DNA from: Alphaproteobacteria bacterium
GTDB lineage: Bacteria > Pseudomonadota > Alphaproteobacteria > Caulobacterales > Parvularculaceae
Length of the DNA: 64,000 nt
NCBI GenBank assembly: GCA_030433215.1
Contig: JAUIMC010000008.1
Location: 1 to 64,000, forward strand
Direction of reading: 5' to 3'
Part shown: one piece after another, positions 17,868 to 25,733 of the stretch
Layout of the letters: every line of letters begins with the position of its first letter
How positions within the stretch are numbered: the first letter of the stretch is position 1
The notes under the pieces: model-generated
What the model saw: only the letters and a program-made list of their open reading frames with translations
The model's database searches: none
Told to the model about the DNA's origin: nothing
Position numbers and translations under genes: made by a program

Positions 17868-19274
17868 ATGGCTGATCAATACGACGTCGTCATCATCGGC
17901 GCCGGTCCCGGCGGCTATAATGCGGCGATCCGCGCCGGCCAGCTTGGCCTCAAAGCCGCGATCATCGAAAAGCGCGACAGCAAAAAGCTCGGCGGCACCT
18001 GCCTCAATGTCGGCTGCATCCCATCGAAGGCGCTGCTGCACGCCTCGCAGCTTTACGACATCGCCGTGAAGGATTTCGATGGGCTTGGGATCAAGACGAC
18101 CGGCCTCAAAGTCGATCTCGATCAAATGCTGAAGCAGAAAGACGACGCCGTCGAAGGCCTCACCAAGGGCGTTGAGTTCCTGATGAAAAAGAACAAGGTC
18201 GAGGTGTTCTACGGCGCCGGGGAGATTCTCTCCGCAGGCCGCGTCCTCGTCTCCGGCGCCGATGGCGACAAGGAGCTCGATACTAAAAACATCGTCATCG
18301 CCACGGGCTCTGAAGTCACGCCTCTGCCGGGCGTCGAGATCGACGAGCAGCAGATCGTCTCCTCCACCGGCGCCTTGTCGCTTTCGCCTGTGCCGAAACA
18401 TCTCGTCGTCATCGGCGGCGGCGTGATCGGGCTCGAACTCGGCTCCGTCTGGCGCCGGCTCGGCGCCAAGGTCACGGTGGTCGAATATCTCGACAAGATC
18501 CTGCCGACCATGGACGGGGAGGTGTCGAAACAGTTCCAGCGCATTCTCAAAAAGCAGGGCGTCGATTTCAAATTGTCCTCGAAAGTGACGGGCGCTGAAA
18601 AGCTGAAAACCAAGGTCAAGCTTTCCGTCGAACCGGCGGCGGGCGGCGAGGTCGAAACCCTCGATTGCGATGCGGTGCTGGTCGCCATCGGGCGCCGTCC
18701 CCATACGCAAGGACTGGGGCTAGATACGGTCGGCGTTAAAACCGACAAGCGCGGCTTCATCGAGACCGATCATTTCAAGACGAGCGTCGAGGGCGTCTGG
18801 GCCATCGGCGACTGCATCACGGGGCCGATGCTCGCCCATAAGGCCGAAGACGACGGAACCGCCTGCATCGAGCTGCTCGCCGGCAAGGCGGGCCATGTTA
18901 ATTACGACACGGTGCCGAGCGTCGTTTACACCTATCCGGAAGTCGCGAGCGCCGGCAAAACCGAAGAGCAACTCAAAGAGACCGGCGTCAAATACAAGAC
19001 CGGCAAGTTTCCTTTCGCAGCCAACTCGCGCGCCAAGACCAATCACGAGACGGACGGTTTCGTGAAAGTCCTCGCCGATGCGGATACGGATAAGGTGCTC
19101 GGCGTGCATATTATCGGCGTCGAAGCGGGCGAGCTCATCGCCGAGGCGGTGAGCGTCATGGAATTCGGCGGCGCGTCGGAAGACATCGCGCGCACCTGTC
19201 ACGCCCACCCGACGCGCTCGGAAGCGGTGCGTCAGGCGGCCATGGGCGTCGAAGGCTGGACCATGCAGGCATGA
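17868..19274 (+). CDS. lpd: Dihydrolipoyl dehydrogenase (E3)
   Basis: A 468-residue FAD enzyme that re-oxidises the dihydrolipoyl groups of 2-oxoglutarate dehydrogenase (and possibly pyruvate dehydrogenase). It has the FAD loop GAGPGGYNAAIRAGQLG, the redox disulfide in GGTCLNVGCIPSKALL (Cys near 44 and 49), the NAD loop GGGVIGLELGSVWRRLG, and the C-terminal His-Glu pair in HAHPTRSEA. AGGAAG precedes the ATG. It shares an ATGA overlap with the downstream acetyltransferase. The leader carries a terminator-like hairpin, which suggests separate control from sucB. Confidence 0.97.
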   Translation: MADQYDVVIIGAGPGGYNAAIRAGQLGLKAAIIEKRDSKKLGGTCLNVGCIPSKALLHASQLYDIAVKDFDGLGIKTTGLKVDLDQMLKQKDDAVEGLTKGVEFLMKKNKVEVFYGAGEILSAGRVLVSGADGDKELDTKNIVIATGSEVTPLPGVEIDEQQIVSSTGALSLSPVPKHLVVIGGGVIGLELGSVWRRLGAKVTVVEYLDKILPTMDGEVSKQFQRILKKQGVDFKLSSKVTGAEKLKTKVKLSVEPAAGGEVETLDCDAVLVAIGRRPHTQGLGLDTVGVKTDKRGFIETDHFKTSVEGVWAIGDCITGPMLAHKAEDDGTACIELLAGKAGHVNYDTVPSVVYTYPEVASAGKTEEQLKETGVKYKTGKFPFAANSRAKTNHETDGFVKVLADADTDKVLGVHIIGVEAGELIAEAVSVMEFGGASEDIARTCHAHPTRSEAVRQAAMGVEGWTMQA

Positions 19275-19744
19275 CGCCTGCGGCCGATCGGGACACTGTT
19301 TCCATTCGCCCTGTTGAAGCTGGCGACGTAGATGAGCTTTTCGCGCTGATGTGCGCGCTCGCCGACACTGAGGGCGAGCGGGCGCATCTGACCGTCACGC
19401 CGGAACGGCTTCGCGAAACCGGGTTTGGAGACCGCCCGTCCTGGAGCGGGTTTTTCGCGACGCTGTCGGGAGAGATCGCCGGTTACGCGACATTCACCCA
19501 TGATTTCCATCTGTGGAGCGGTGCAGCGCGCATCACGCTTGACGACATTTTTGTCCGCCCGGAATGCCGAAGCTTGGGAATTGGCGAGACGCTGATGAAA
19601 GCCGTCTTCGATGAAGCTGAAAAAAGGCGCGCGCTTGTCAGTTGGACGGTGCAGACCGGCAATGAGCGCGCAATCAGTTTTTATGAGCGCCTTGGCGCCA
19701 GCTATCGTGTGACGGGAAAATGTCTCTGGCGGCCGGCCGGCTGA
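19271..19744 (+). CDS. GNAT family N-acetyltransferase
   Basis: A 157-residue GNAT enzyme. The acetyl-CoA loop is seen as VRPECRSLGIGETLMKAVFD (about residues 96-115), and the C-terminal motif as TGNERAISFYERLGA. Its start overlaps the lpd stop by four bases (ATGA), so it is translationally coupled to lpd. Substrate unknown; the sequence resembles diamine/small-amine acetyltransferases in overall size. A short hairpin without a clear T-run follows the stop. Confidence 0.82.
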   Translation: MTPAADRDTVSIRPVEAGDVDELFALMCALADTEGERAHLTVTPERLRETGFGDRPSWSGFFATLSGEIAGYATFTHDFHLWSGAARITLDDIFVRPECRSLGIGETLMKAVFDEAEKRRALVSWTVQTGNERAISFYERLGASYRVTGKCLWRPAG

Positions 19745-19799
19745 AGGCCGGCCATTCGGCCTTGCCGGAACGTCCTGGGTCCGCCAGTGTTGGCCAGTC

Positions 19800-20414
19800 A
19801 TGGCCGAAACCGAAACCTCCAAACCCGACGCCGGGGCTGACGACGATGTCGGCCCGCTGGAAGAGATCGTCGATTACGCGATCGCGCATTCCGAAGACGG
19901 CCGGGTTTCCCTCAAAGCTCTGTTGAAAGCCTGGGACGACCGCAGCTACGGGCCGCTCTTTATCATGCTTGGCTTTGTGGGCGGCACGCCGCTGGCCGTC
20001 GTGCCCGGCGCGGCGGCGGTGGTCGGCGTCGTCATCGCGCTCTTGGGGCTGCAGATGACTCTGGGACTGAACCACCCCTGGCTGCCGGAGGCGGCGCTGA
20101 AACAATCCGTCTCCGAAGAAAAGCTGCGGGAGATTCGTGAAAAGATGGATAAGCCGCTGCGCTTTATCGATCATCTCATTACCGAGCGCTGGACATGGAT
20201 GGCGGGCGAGGCCATGCGCCGGGCCGCCGCGATTTTCGTCACGATCCTCGGCGTGTTGATGATTCCCTTCGACGCCGTGCCCTTCGCGGTTGCAGCGCCC
20301 GCCTGGAGCGTTGTCTTGTTCGGCGTCGCCATCATCGCCCGCGACGGCCTGGTGATGACGCTGGCGCTCGCGGCCTGTCTCGGCGTCGGCTATCTCGCCA
20401 TTGGCGCCCTTTAG
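19800..20414 (+). CDS. ExoD family exopolysaccharide-synthesis membrane protein
   Basis: A 204-residue membrane protein of the ExoD family, named for a Sinorhizobium exopolysaccharide and alkali-sensitivity locus. A cytosolic N-terminal helix (PLEEIVDYAIAHSEDGRVSLKALL is characteristic) precedes GPLFIMLGFVGGTPL and three to four membrane segments, with a conserved MIPFDAVPFAVAAPAW turn. Biochemical function is unknown. It follows the GNAT gene by 55 bases. A GGAAC-N16-TGTT match overlaps the translation start region but is too close to be convincing. Confidence 0.82.
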   Translation: MAETETSKPDAGADDDVGPLEEIVDYAIAHSEDGRVSLKALLKAWDDRSYGPLFIMLGFVGGTPLAVVPGAAAVVGVVIALLGLQMTLGLNHPWLPEAALKQSVSEEKLREIREKMDKPLRFIDHLITERWTWMAGEAMRRAAAIFVTILGVLMIPFDAVPFAVAAPAWSVVLFGVAIIARDGLVMTLALAACLGVGYLAIGAL

Positions 20415-20457
20415 AGCCGGCCTCGAACTTTACCGCTGAATGGTCTAGACAGGCGCC

Positions 20458-20712
20458 ATGAACTTGACCCTTCCGGATTTTGTCGGCTTTGCGGGCGTCA
20501 CGCTGGTTGTCGGCACCTATTTTCTTTCGCAAGTGGGCCGCATGGATGTGCGCCGGCCGCTCTATCCGGCGCTGAACGGTCTCGGCGCGCTGCTGATTCT
20601 CTATTCCCTGTCGAATACCTTCAACGCCGCCTCTTTCCTCATCGAAATGTTCTGGCTGTTGATTTCCGTGATCGGACTGATCCGTGCGTTCTGGCTGAAA
20701 TCGAAGGAATAG
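20458..20712 (+). CDS. Small CBU_0592-like membrane protein
   Basis: An 84-residue protein with three hydrophobic segments (about residues 7-24, 38-54 and 59-78) and a short basic C-terminus. The LPDFVGFAGVTLVVGTYFLSQ start and YPALNGLGALLILYSL match the small CBU_0592-type domain found in many proteobacteria. Function unknown. It follows exoD by 43 bases in the same direction and may be co-transcribed. Confidence 0.75.
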   Translation: MNLTLPDFVGFAGVTLVVGTYFLSQVGRMDVRRPLYPALNGLGALLILYSLSNTFNAASFLIEMFWLLISVIGLIRAFWLKSKE

Positions 20713-20945
20713 CGGGCGCGTGCGTCCGGCCGCCGCGACGCTCGTACGAAAGGCGAACATCAGGCGCGGTGATGGCGGCTTCGGTCACGATGCGGGGCGG
20801 GAACGCTTCGAGGCGCCGTAAATGCTGGATTCTTTGAGCATTTTCATCCTACAGTGCGCGCTAATCATGCGCGCCCCTGTGGCGCGCCGGGGGTGAGATC
20901 TGGACGCGGCGCCGCTTCGCGCTCGCCGCAAGAGGGAGTTCATAT

Positions 20946-22559
20946 ATGTTTTATCTGGTCCTGGGCGGCATTGCGCTCGTTGGCCTCCTGATGACGCTTT
21001 TTCAGATGCGCAATCATCCGAAAGGGCTGTTCATCCTGTTCTTCGCCGAAATGTGGGAACGCTTTTCCTATTACGGGATGCGCGCCCTTTTGGTCCTTTA
21101 TCTGACTCAGCATTTCCTTTTCGGAGAGCGCGCTGCCTATGGCCTTTACGGCGCCTATACGACGCTGGTTTACATCCTTCCGGTGATCGGCGGGGTTCTT
21201 GCCGACCGCTATCTCGGTCAGCGCCGCGCCGTGATGATCGGCGCCGTTTTGCTTGTGATGGGCCATCTCGGCATGGCGGTCGAGGGCGAGCCGGTGTCGC
21301 CGGGCGGGTCGCCTGATGCGACCATCATCAACATCTTCTATCTTTCGCTCGCGCTCATCATCATGGGCGTCGGATTCCTCAAAGCGAATATCTCCACCAT
21401 CGTTGGCGAGCTTTATGCGAAGACCGACACCCGCCGCGACGGCGCCTTCACGCTGTTTTACGTGGGCATCAATCTCGGCGCCGCCTTCGGCGCGCTGCTT
21501 GCCGGCTATCTCGGCGAAACCTTCGGCTGGAAATACGGTTTCGGTCTCGCCGGCATCGGCATGCTGGCGGGCCTTGTCGTTTTCGTCGCCGGCAAGTCCT
21601 GGCTGCAAGGGGCGGGCGAGTCGCCGAATCTTGCGCTCCTCAAGGCGAAACGTTTCGCCGGCCTATCGACAGAATGGCTGATCTATATCGGCACGCTCGC
21701 GATGACGATTTTCGTCTGGTATGTGGTGCGCGATCAGGACACGGTGAACGTCCTCTTGATGGTCGCCGGCGCGCTGACGGTCGGCTACATCCTTTATCGC
21801 TCTGTCTTCACGCTCGAGCCTCACGCGCGCGACCGGATTTTCGCCGCCGTGTTCCTGATCTCCATTCAGGTGCTGTTCTGGGCGCTCTTCGAACAGACCG
21901 GGTCGTCTCTCAACATCTATACGCGCGACGATGTCGACCGCACGATTTTCGGCCAGGAGATCGTGACTTCGGTGTTCCAGTCGATCAACGCGATCTACAT
22001 CATCCTGCTCGGTCCGCTGTTCGCGATGTTGTGGGTGTTTCTCGGCAAGCGCGGGCTTGAACCGACGGCGCCGCAGAAATTCGGGCTTGGCGTCATCCAG
22101 CTCGGGCTCGGCTTTCTCGTGCTCGTCTGGGGCGCCCAGACAAACGCCGGCCTAACGCCGGTCATCTTCATCTTCCTCATCTATCTGCTGCACACGACCG
22201 GCGAGCTATGCCTCTCGCCGGTGGGCCTTTCGGCCATGACCCGGCTTTCGACGCGGTCCATGGTCGGTCTCATCATGGGCACCTGGTTCCTCGCCTCCGG
22301 GGCGGGGAACGCCGTCGCTGCGATCATCGCCCAGGCGACGGCGGCCGTGGGCCCGGACGGCGAGCCTGTGGTGCTCGACGTCTATTCCAATGTGGGCTGG
22401 CTCGCCGTGGCGGTGGGCGTCGGCCTGATCGTCGTCTCGCCGGCGATCAATTACCTGATGCACCTGAAGACCCTGAAAGACGACGAGCATCCGCTCGCCG
22501 GCGAAAAGGAGATCGGCGAGCCCATGGGGCCGGGCGTTCACCCGCCCACGAAAAACTGA
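20946..22559 (+). CDS. POT family (PTR2) proton-dependent di/tripeptide transporter
   Basis: A 537-residue major-facilitator peptide symporter. The signature AEMWERFSYYGMRALLVLYL near residues 30-49 contains the ExxERF proton-coupling motif. GGVLADRYLGQRRAVMIGA and FTLFYVGINLGAAFGALLAGYLGE match the PTR2 patterns. About 14 helices fit the hydrophobic profile. It would import short peptides using the proton gradient. GAGGGAG precedes the ATG. A 233-base leader upstream shows no recognised element. A strong terminator follows at 22580. Confidence 0.93.
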   Translation: MFYLVLGGIALVGLLMTLFQMRNHPKGLFILFFAEMWERFSYYGMRALLVLYLTQHFLFGERAAYGLYGAYTTLVYILPVIGGVLADRYLGQRRAVMIGAVLLVMGHLGMAVEGEPVSPGGSPDATIINIFYLSLALIIMGVGFLKANISTIVGELYAKTDTRRDGAFTLFYVGINLGAAFGALLAGYLGETFGWKYGFGLAGIGMLAGLVVFVAGKSWLQGAGESPNLALLKAKRFAGLSTEWLIYIGTLAMTIFVWYVVRDQDTVNVLLMVAGALTVGYILYRSVFTLEPHARDRIFAAVFLISIQVLFWALFEQTGSSLNIYTRDDVDRTIFGQEIVTSVFQSINAIYIILLGPLFAMLWVFLGKRGLEPTAPQKFGLGVIQLGLGFLVLVWGAQTNAGLTPVIFIFLIYLLHTTGELCLSPVGLSAMTRLSTRSMVGLIMGTWFLASGAGNAVAAIIAQATAAVGPDGEPVVLDVYSNVGWLAVAVGVGLIVVSPAINYLMHLKTLKDDEHPLAGEKEIGEPMGPGVHPPTKN

Positions 22560-22579
22560 TCCCGCTCCATCTTGTGAAG

Positions 22580-22611
22580 CGCCCGGCGGTCGAACCGCCG
22601 GGCGTTTTCTT
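22580..22611 (+). terminator. Intrinsic terminator after the peptide transporter
   Basis: An 11-bp GC-rich stem (22580-22590 with 22594-22604), CGA loop, followed by TTTTCTT. It ends the transporter transcript 21 bases after its stop and lies just before the adenosyltransferase start. Confidence 0.88.
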
Positions 22612-22625
22612 ATAAAGTGAGGCCT

Positions 22626-23186
22626 ATGTCAGACAGGCTCAACAAAATCGTGACCCGCGGCGGCGACAAGGGCGAAACCTCGCTCGCCGACGGAACCCGC
22701 CTTGCGAAAGACGATGCGCGCATTGCGCTGATCGGCGAGGTGGATGAATTGAATTCCCATATCGGGGTCGTCATCGCGCATCTGGAAAAAGGATCGCTCG
22801 CCGATCTTCTGACCGGGGTGCAGCATGATCTGTTCGATCTCGGCGGCGCCTTGTCCTTTCCAGGCGCGCCGGTTCTGTCGGACGATCATCTGGCGCGGCT
22901 CGAAGACGCAGCGGCGGCGATGAACAAGGACCTGCCGCCCTTGAAGGAGTTCATTCTTCCTGCCGGCGCGCCGGTCATTGCCTTTGCCCATGTGGCGCGC
23001 GCCGTTTGCCGCCGGGCCGAGCGGGCCATGGCGGCGTTCCATCGCGATGCGCCGGAGGCGTCCATGGGTCTGCAATATCTCAATCGCCTGTCGGATGTTC
23101 TCTTTATCGCCGCGCGGGCCGAAGCCAGGCGTCAGGAGATTCCGGAAGTCTACTGGCGCAAGGAAAAGAGCGCCGGGGCCGATTAA
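22626..23186 (+). CDS. ATP:cob(I)alamin adenosyltransferase, PduO type
   Basis: A 186-residue four-helix-bundle enzyme that transfers adenosyl from ATP to cob(I)alamin, making coenzyme B12. The N-terminal ATP motif TRGGDKGETSLADGTRLAK (about residues 9-27) and C-terminal RRAERAM and LNRLSDVLFIAAR are diagnostic. The ATG at 22626 follows GTGAGG; a GTG at 22617 would add three residues. It is convergent with the B12 uptake operon and shares four bases with the btuD stop, so salvage and adenosylation genes sit together. Confidence 0.92.
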   Translation: MSDRLNKIVTRGGDKGETSLADGTRLAKDDARIALIGEVDELNSHIGVVIAHLEKGSLADLLTGVQHDLFDLGGALSFPGAPVLSDDHLARLEDAAAAMNKDLPPLKEFILPAGAPVIAFAHVARAVCRRAERAMAAFHRDAPEASMGLQYLNRLSDVLFIAARAEARRQEIPEVYWRKEKSAGAD

Positions 23187-23944
23187 TTTTCCATCGCGTG
23201 AATGGCGAGGCCGCCTTCAGCATCGAAGCGGGCGCTGATTTTGAATACCCGCTGCAACAGATCATCGGTCAATACATCCTTGGGGGCGCCGTCCGCGGCG
23301 ACGCTGCTGTCATGCATCATCACGATACGCGTGCAATAGCGCGCCGCCAGCGTCAGATCGTGCAGCGCCGCCATGACGGCTTTTCCTTCGTCCGCCTTGG
23401 CGCGCAGGAGCTGCATAACCGACAGCTGATGGGCCGGGTCGAGGGCGGCGGCGGGTTCATCCGCAAGGAGGAGCGGCGTTTCGCCTGCAAGCGCGCGGGC
23501 CAGATGCACGCGCGAGAGTTCGCCGCCGGAAAGTTCGCTTGCCGGGCGGTCGGCGAGATGGCTTGCGCCGCAGGCGTCAAGCGCGCGGTCTACGGCTTCG
23601 GTGTCGCGCGCATCTTCCGTCAACGGATTGCCCCAAGCGAAACGCCCGAGCGCCACGAGGCTGCGCACGGGCATCGCCCAGTAAAGCGGGCGTGTCTGCG
23701 GCAGGTAGGAAAGCGCGCGCGCCTTTTCCTTGGCGGAGAGCGTCTCCATCGCCGCGCCGGCGAGCCGCCGCGTGCCCGTCTCAATGGGTAAAAGTCCGGC
23801 GGCGGTTTTGAGGAGGGTCGATTTCCCTGCGCCATTAGGGCCGATCAGACCGATGAATTCACCTTCGCGCGCGCTCATGGAAACGTCGCTCAGAATGCAC
23901 CGGCCTTTGAGCGATACTGAGATATGATCGAGGTCGAGGATCAT
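23183..23944 (-). CDS. btuD: Vitamin B12 ABC transporter ATPase
   Basis: A 253-residue ABC ATPase of the FecCD/BtuD type. It has Walker A GPNGAGKST (about residues 34-42), signature LSGGELSRVHLARAL, Walker B LLLADEPAAALDP and the switch His in ALHDLTLA. It powers import through BtuC. Its start overlaps the btuC stop by four bases, and it is the last gene of the riboswitch-controlled btuBFCD operon. The B12 assignment comes from the riboswitch and the adenosyltransferase next door; sequence alone would also allow haem or siderophore. Confidence 0.9.
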   Translation of the reverse strand: MILDLDHISVSLKGRCILSDVSMSAREGEFIGLIGPNGAGKSTLLKTAAGLLPIETGTRRLAGAAMETLSAKEKARALSYLPQTRPLYWAMPVRSLVALGRFAWGNPLTEDARDTEAVDRALDACGASHLADRPASELSGGELSRVHLARALAGETPLLLADEPAAALDPAHQLSVMQLLRAKADEGKAVMAALHDLTLAARYCTRIVMMHDSSVAADGAPKDVLTDDLLQRVFKISARFDAEGGLAIHAMEN

Positions 23945-24930
23945 GAGGCGATCCTTTTCGTCGTCGCCGCGACCCAGACGAAGCCGGGCGCTCCGATCAG
24001 CGCTGCGGCGACGCCCAGCCTCAATTCCTGATCGAAAGGCAAGAGGCGGATGACGATATCGGCGCCCGCGAGCATGAGGCCGCCCATCAGCGCCGAGGGC
24101 AAAAGAAGCCGCGCCGGGTTCTGTCCGGCGAAGGCGCGCACGAGATGCGGCGCGACAATGCCCACAAAGCCGATGGCGCCGGCGGTGGCGACGCTGGCGC
24201 CCACAAGAAACGCCGCGCCGATGATGACGAGCGCGCGAGTGCGTTTGAGATCCGCGCCCAAACTGTCGGCGGTTTCCTCACCCAACGTCAGGGCGAGAAG
24301 GCCCGGCGCCGCGGCGATAATCATGACGAAACCGAGAAACGCGAAAGGCGCGGCGAGGGCGAGATCGGCAAAGCTCCGGTTCGCGACCGTGCCGAACAGC
24401 CAGTTGATAAGATCGGACAGCGCGAAGGGGTTCGGCGAGAGATTCATGGCGAGCGAGATCAGCGCGCCGGAAAAAGACGACAGCCCGACGCCGATAAGAA
24501 TGAGCCTTGCGGTGGTGACGCGCCCCGCGCCCAGCGCATAGAGCGCCGCCGTCGCGCCGAGGGCAAAGAGGATCGCCATCATCGGCGCGGCCCAGAAGGC
24601 GAGCGCAGCGAGATTGAAATAGATCGCGATAACCGCGCCGAGCGCGGCGGCCGCGGAAACGCCGAGCACGCCCGGATCGGCGAGCGGGTTGCGCAATAAT
24701 CCTTGCAGCCCCGCCCCCGCCGCGCCGAGACAGGCCCCGGCGAGAAAGGCGGCGAGCGCGCGTGGCAGGCGGATCTCGCGAATGATGGCCGAGACGGCGC
24801 CCTGATCGGAAAAAAGCGCGGCGAGCGCGTCCCCCGGGGCGATCGCCGCCGGGCCGATAAACAGCGACAGGAGAATGAGCGCGATGCTGGCGCCCGCCAG
24901 AATAGCGTTGAGGGAAAGGGCGCGCATCAT
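23941..24930 (-). CDS. btuC: Vitamin B12 ABC transporter permease, FecCD family
   Basis: A 329-residue permease with about ten helices. FecCD motifs include LPRALAAFLAGACLGAAGAGLQGLLRNPLADPGVLGVSAAAALGA near residues 55-98 (read here only as landmark blocks) and GFVGIVAPHLVRAFAG, the coupling region to the ATPase. It imports cobalamin delivered by BtuF. Four-base overlaps with btuF and btuD show tight translational coupling. Confidence 0.9.
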   Translation of the reverse strand: MMRALSLNAILAGASIALILLSLFIGPAAIAPGDALAALFSDQGAVSAIIREIRLPRALAAFLAGACLGAAGAGLQGLLRNPLADPGVLGVSAAAALGAVIAIYFNLAALAFWAAPMMAILFALGATAALYALGAGRVTTARLILIGVGLSSFSGALISLAMNLSPNPFALSDLINWLFGTVANRSFADLALAAPFAFLGFVMIIAAAPGLLALTLGEETADSLGADLKRTRALVIIGAAFLVGASVATAGAIGFVGIVAPHLVRAFAGQNPARLLLPSALMGGLMLAGADIVIRLLPFDQELRLGVAAALIGAPGFVWVAATTKRIAS

Positions 24931-25733
24931 TCAGCGCCTTTCGCGATCATTTCCGCCGCATCGACGGCGAACCAGGCGGCGCAGCTTACTATGTCCGCCG
25001 GCAACTGCACGGAAGGCGTTTCAGCGAGGAGCTTTTTCAAAGCGGGATGTCGCGCGGCCGACCAGTGATTGATGTCCTGATCACGGGAGACGAAAAATCC
25101 GCCGACGATGAAGTCCGGCGGCGCCAGCAGAACTTCTTCCGCCGACAGAGAAGGCCAGTAAGACTTGCCTTCCTGCGCAGCAATATTGACGAGGCCGGCG
25201 GCGTTTATCGCCGCGTCGATCATCGTATGAGCGCCGGCGGTGACGCCGCCTGGCGTGACGTAAAGCGCGCGCTTTTTTGAGTCGTTGTCTCGCGCCAGCG
25301 CGTCGAGACGCGCCTCCATATCGGCGATCAGGGCTTCGCCGCGCGGCTCTTGGTCGAGGGCATCGGCGACGAGACGGATATTGTCTTTGACGCCGTCGAA
25401 ATCTTCCGGATAGCCGAGCGAGACCACGCGCGCGCCAAAGGCGGTGAAATTTTTCTCGGCATTGGCGCCGCCGCCCCATTGGCGCAGGACAAGATCGGGC
25501 GCCAGCGCGAAAACCTCTTCGCGGGACGGACGGATCTGTTCATGTCCTGCCGCCTTATCTCGCATATGAGAGAAATCCTTGTCCGCGCCGCGCGAGACGG
25601 CGAGGACCTGGGTTTTATCGGCGAGTTTTAATAGATATTGATCGGCGCAGTAATCGAGGGAAACGGCGCGGGGGCTCGCCGCCGCCGGAAAGGCGGCGGC
25701 GAGCGCTAAAAGAAAGACAGTCAGCCGGATCAA
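24927..25733 (-). CDS. btuF: Periplasmic B12-binding protein of the ABC transporter
   Basis: A 268-residue substrate-binding protein with a cleavable signal peptide (MIRLTVFLLALAAAFPAAA). The BtuF/FhuD-type two-lobe fold begins PRAVSLDYCADQYLLKLAD and carries PSREEVFALAPDLVL, which is typical of cobalamin and siderophore binders. It overlaps btuB upstream and btuC downstream by four bases each. B12 specificity is inferred from the riboswitch controlling the operon. Confidence 0.88.
   Translation of the reverse strand: MIRLTVFLLALAAAFPAAASPRAVSLDYCADQYLLKLADKTQVLAVSRGADKDFSHMRDKAAGHEQIRPSREEVFALAPDLVLRQWGGGANAEKNFTAFGARVVSLGYPEDFDGVKDNIRLVADALDQEPRGEALIADMEARLDALARDNDSKKRALYVTPGGVTAGAHTMIDAAINAAGLVNIAAQEGKSYWPSLSAEEVLLAPPDFIVGGFFVSRDQDINHWSAARHPALKKLLAETPSVQLPADIVSCAAWFAVDAAEMIAKGAE

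Noticed and set aside
19767-19791. GGAAC-N16-TGTT upstream of the ExoD-family gene
   Set aside because: The -10 element ends 8 bases before the ATG, leaving almost no leader, and the -10 is a variant. Not counted among the EcfG-type sites.
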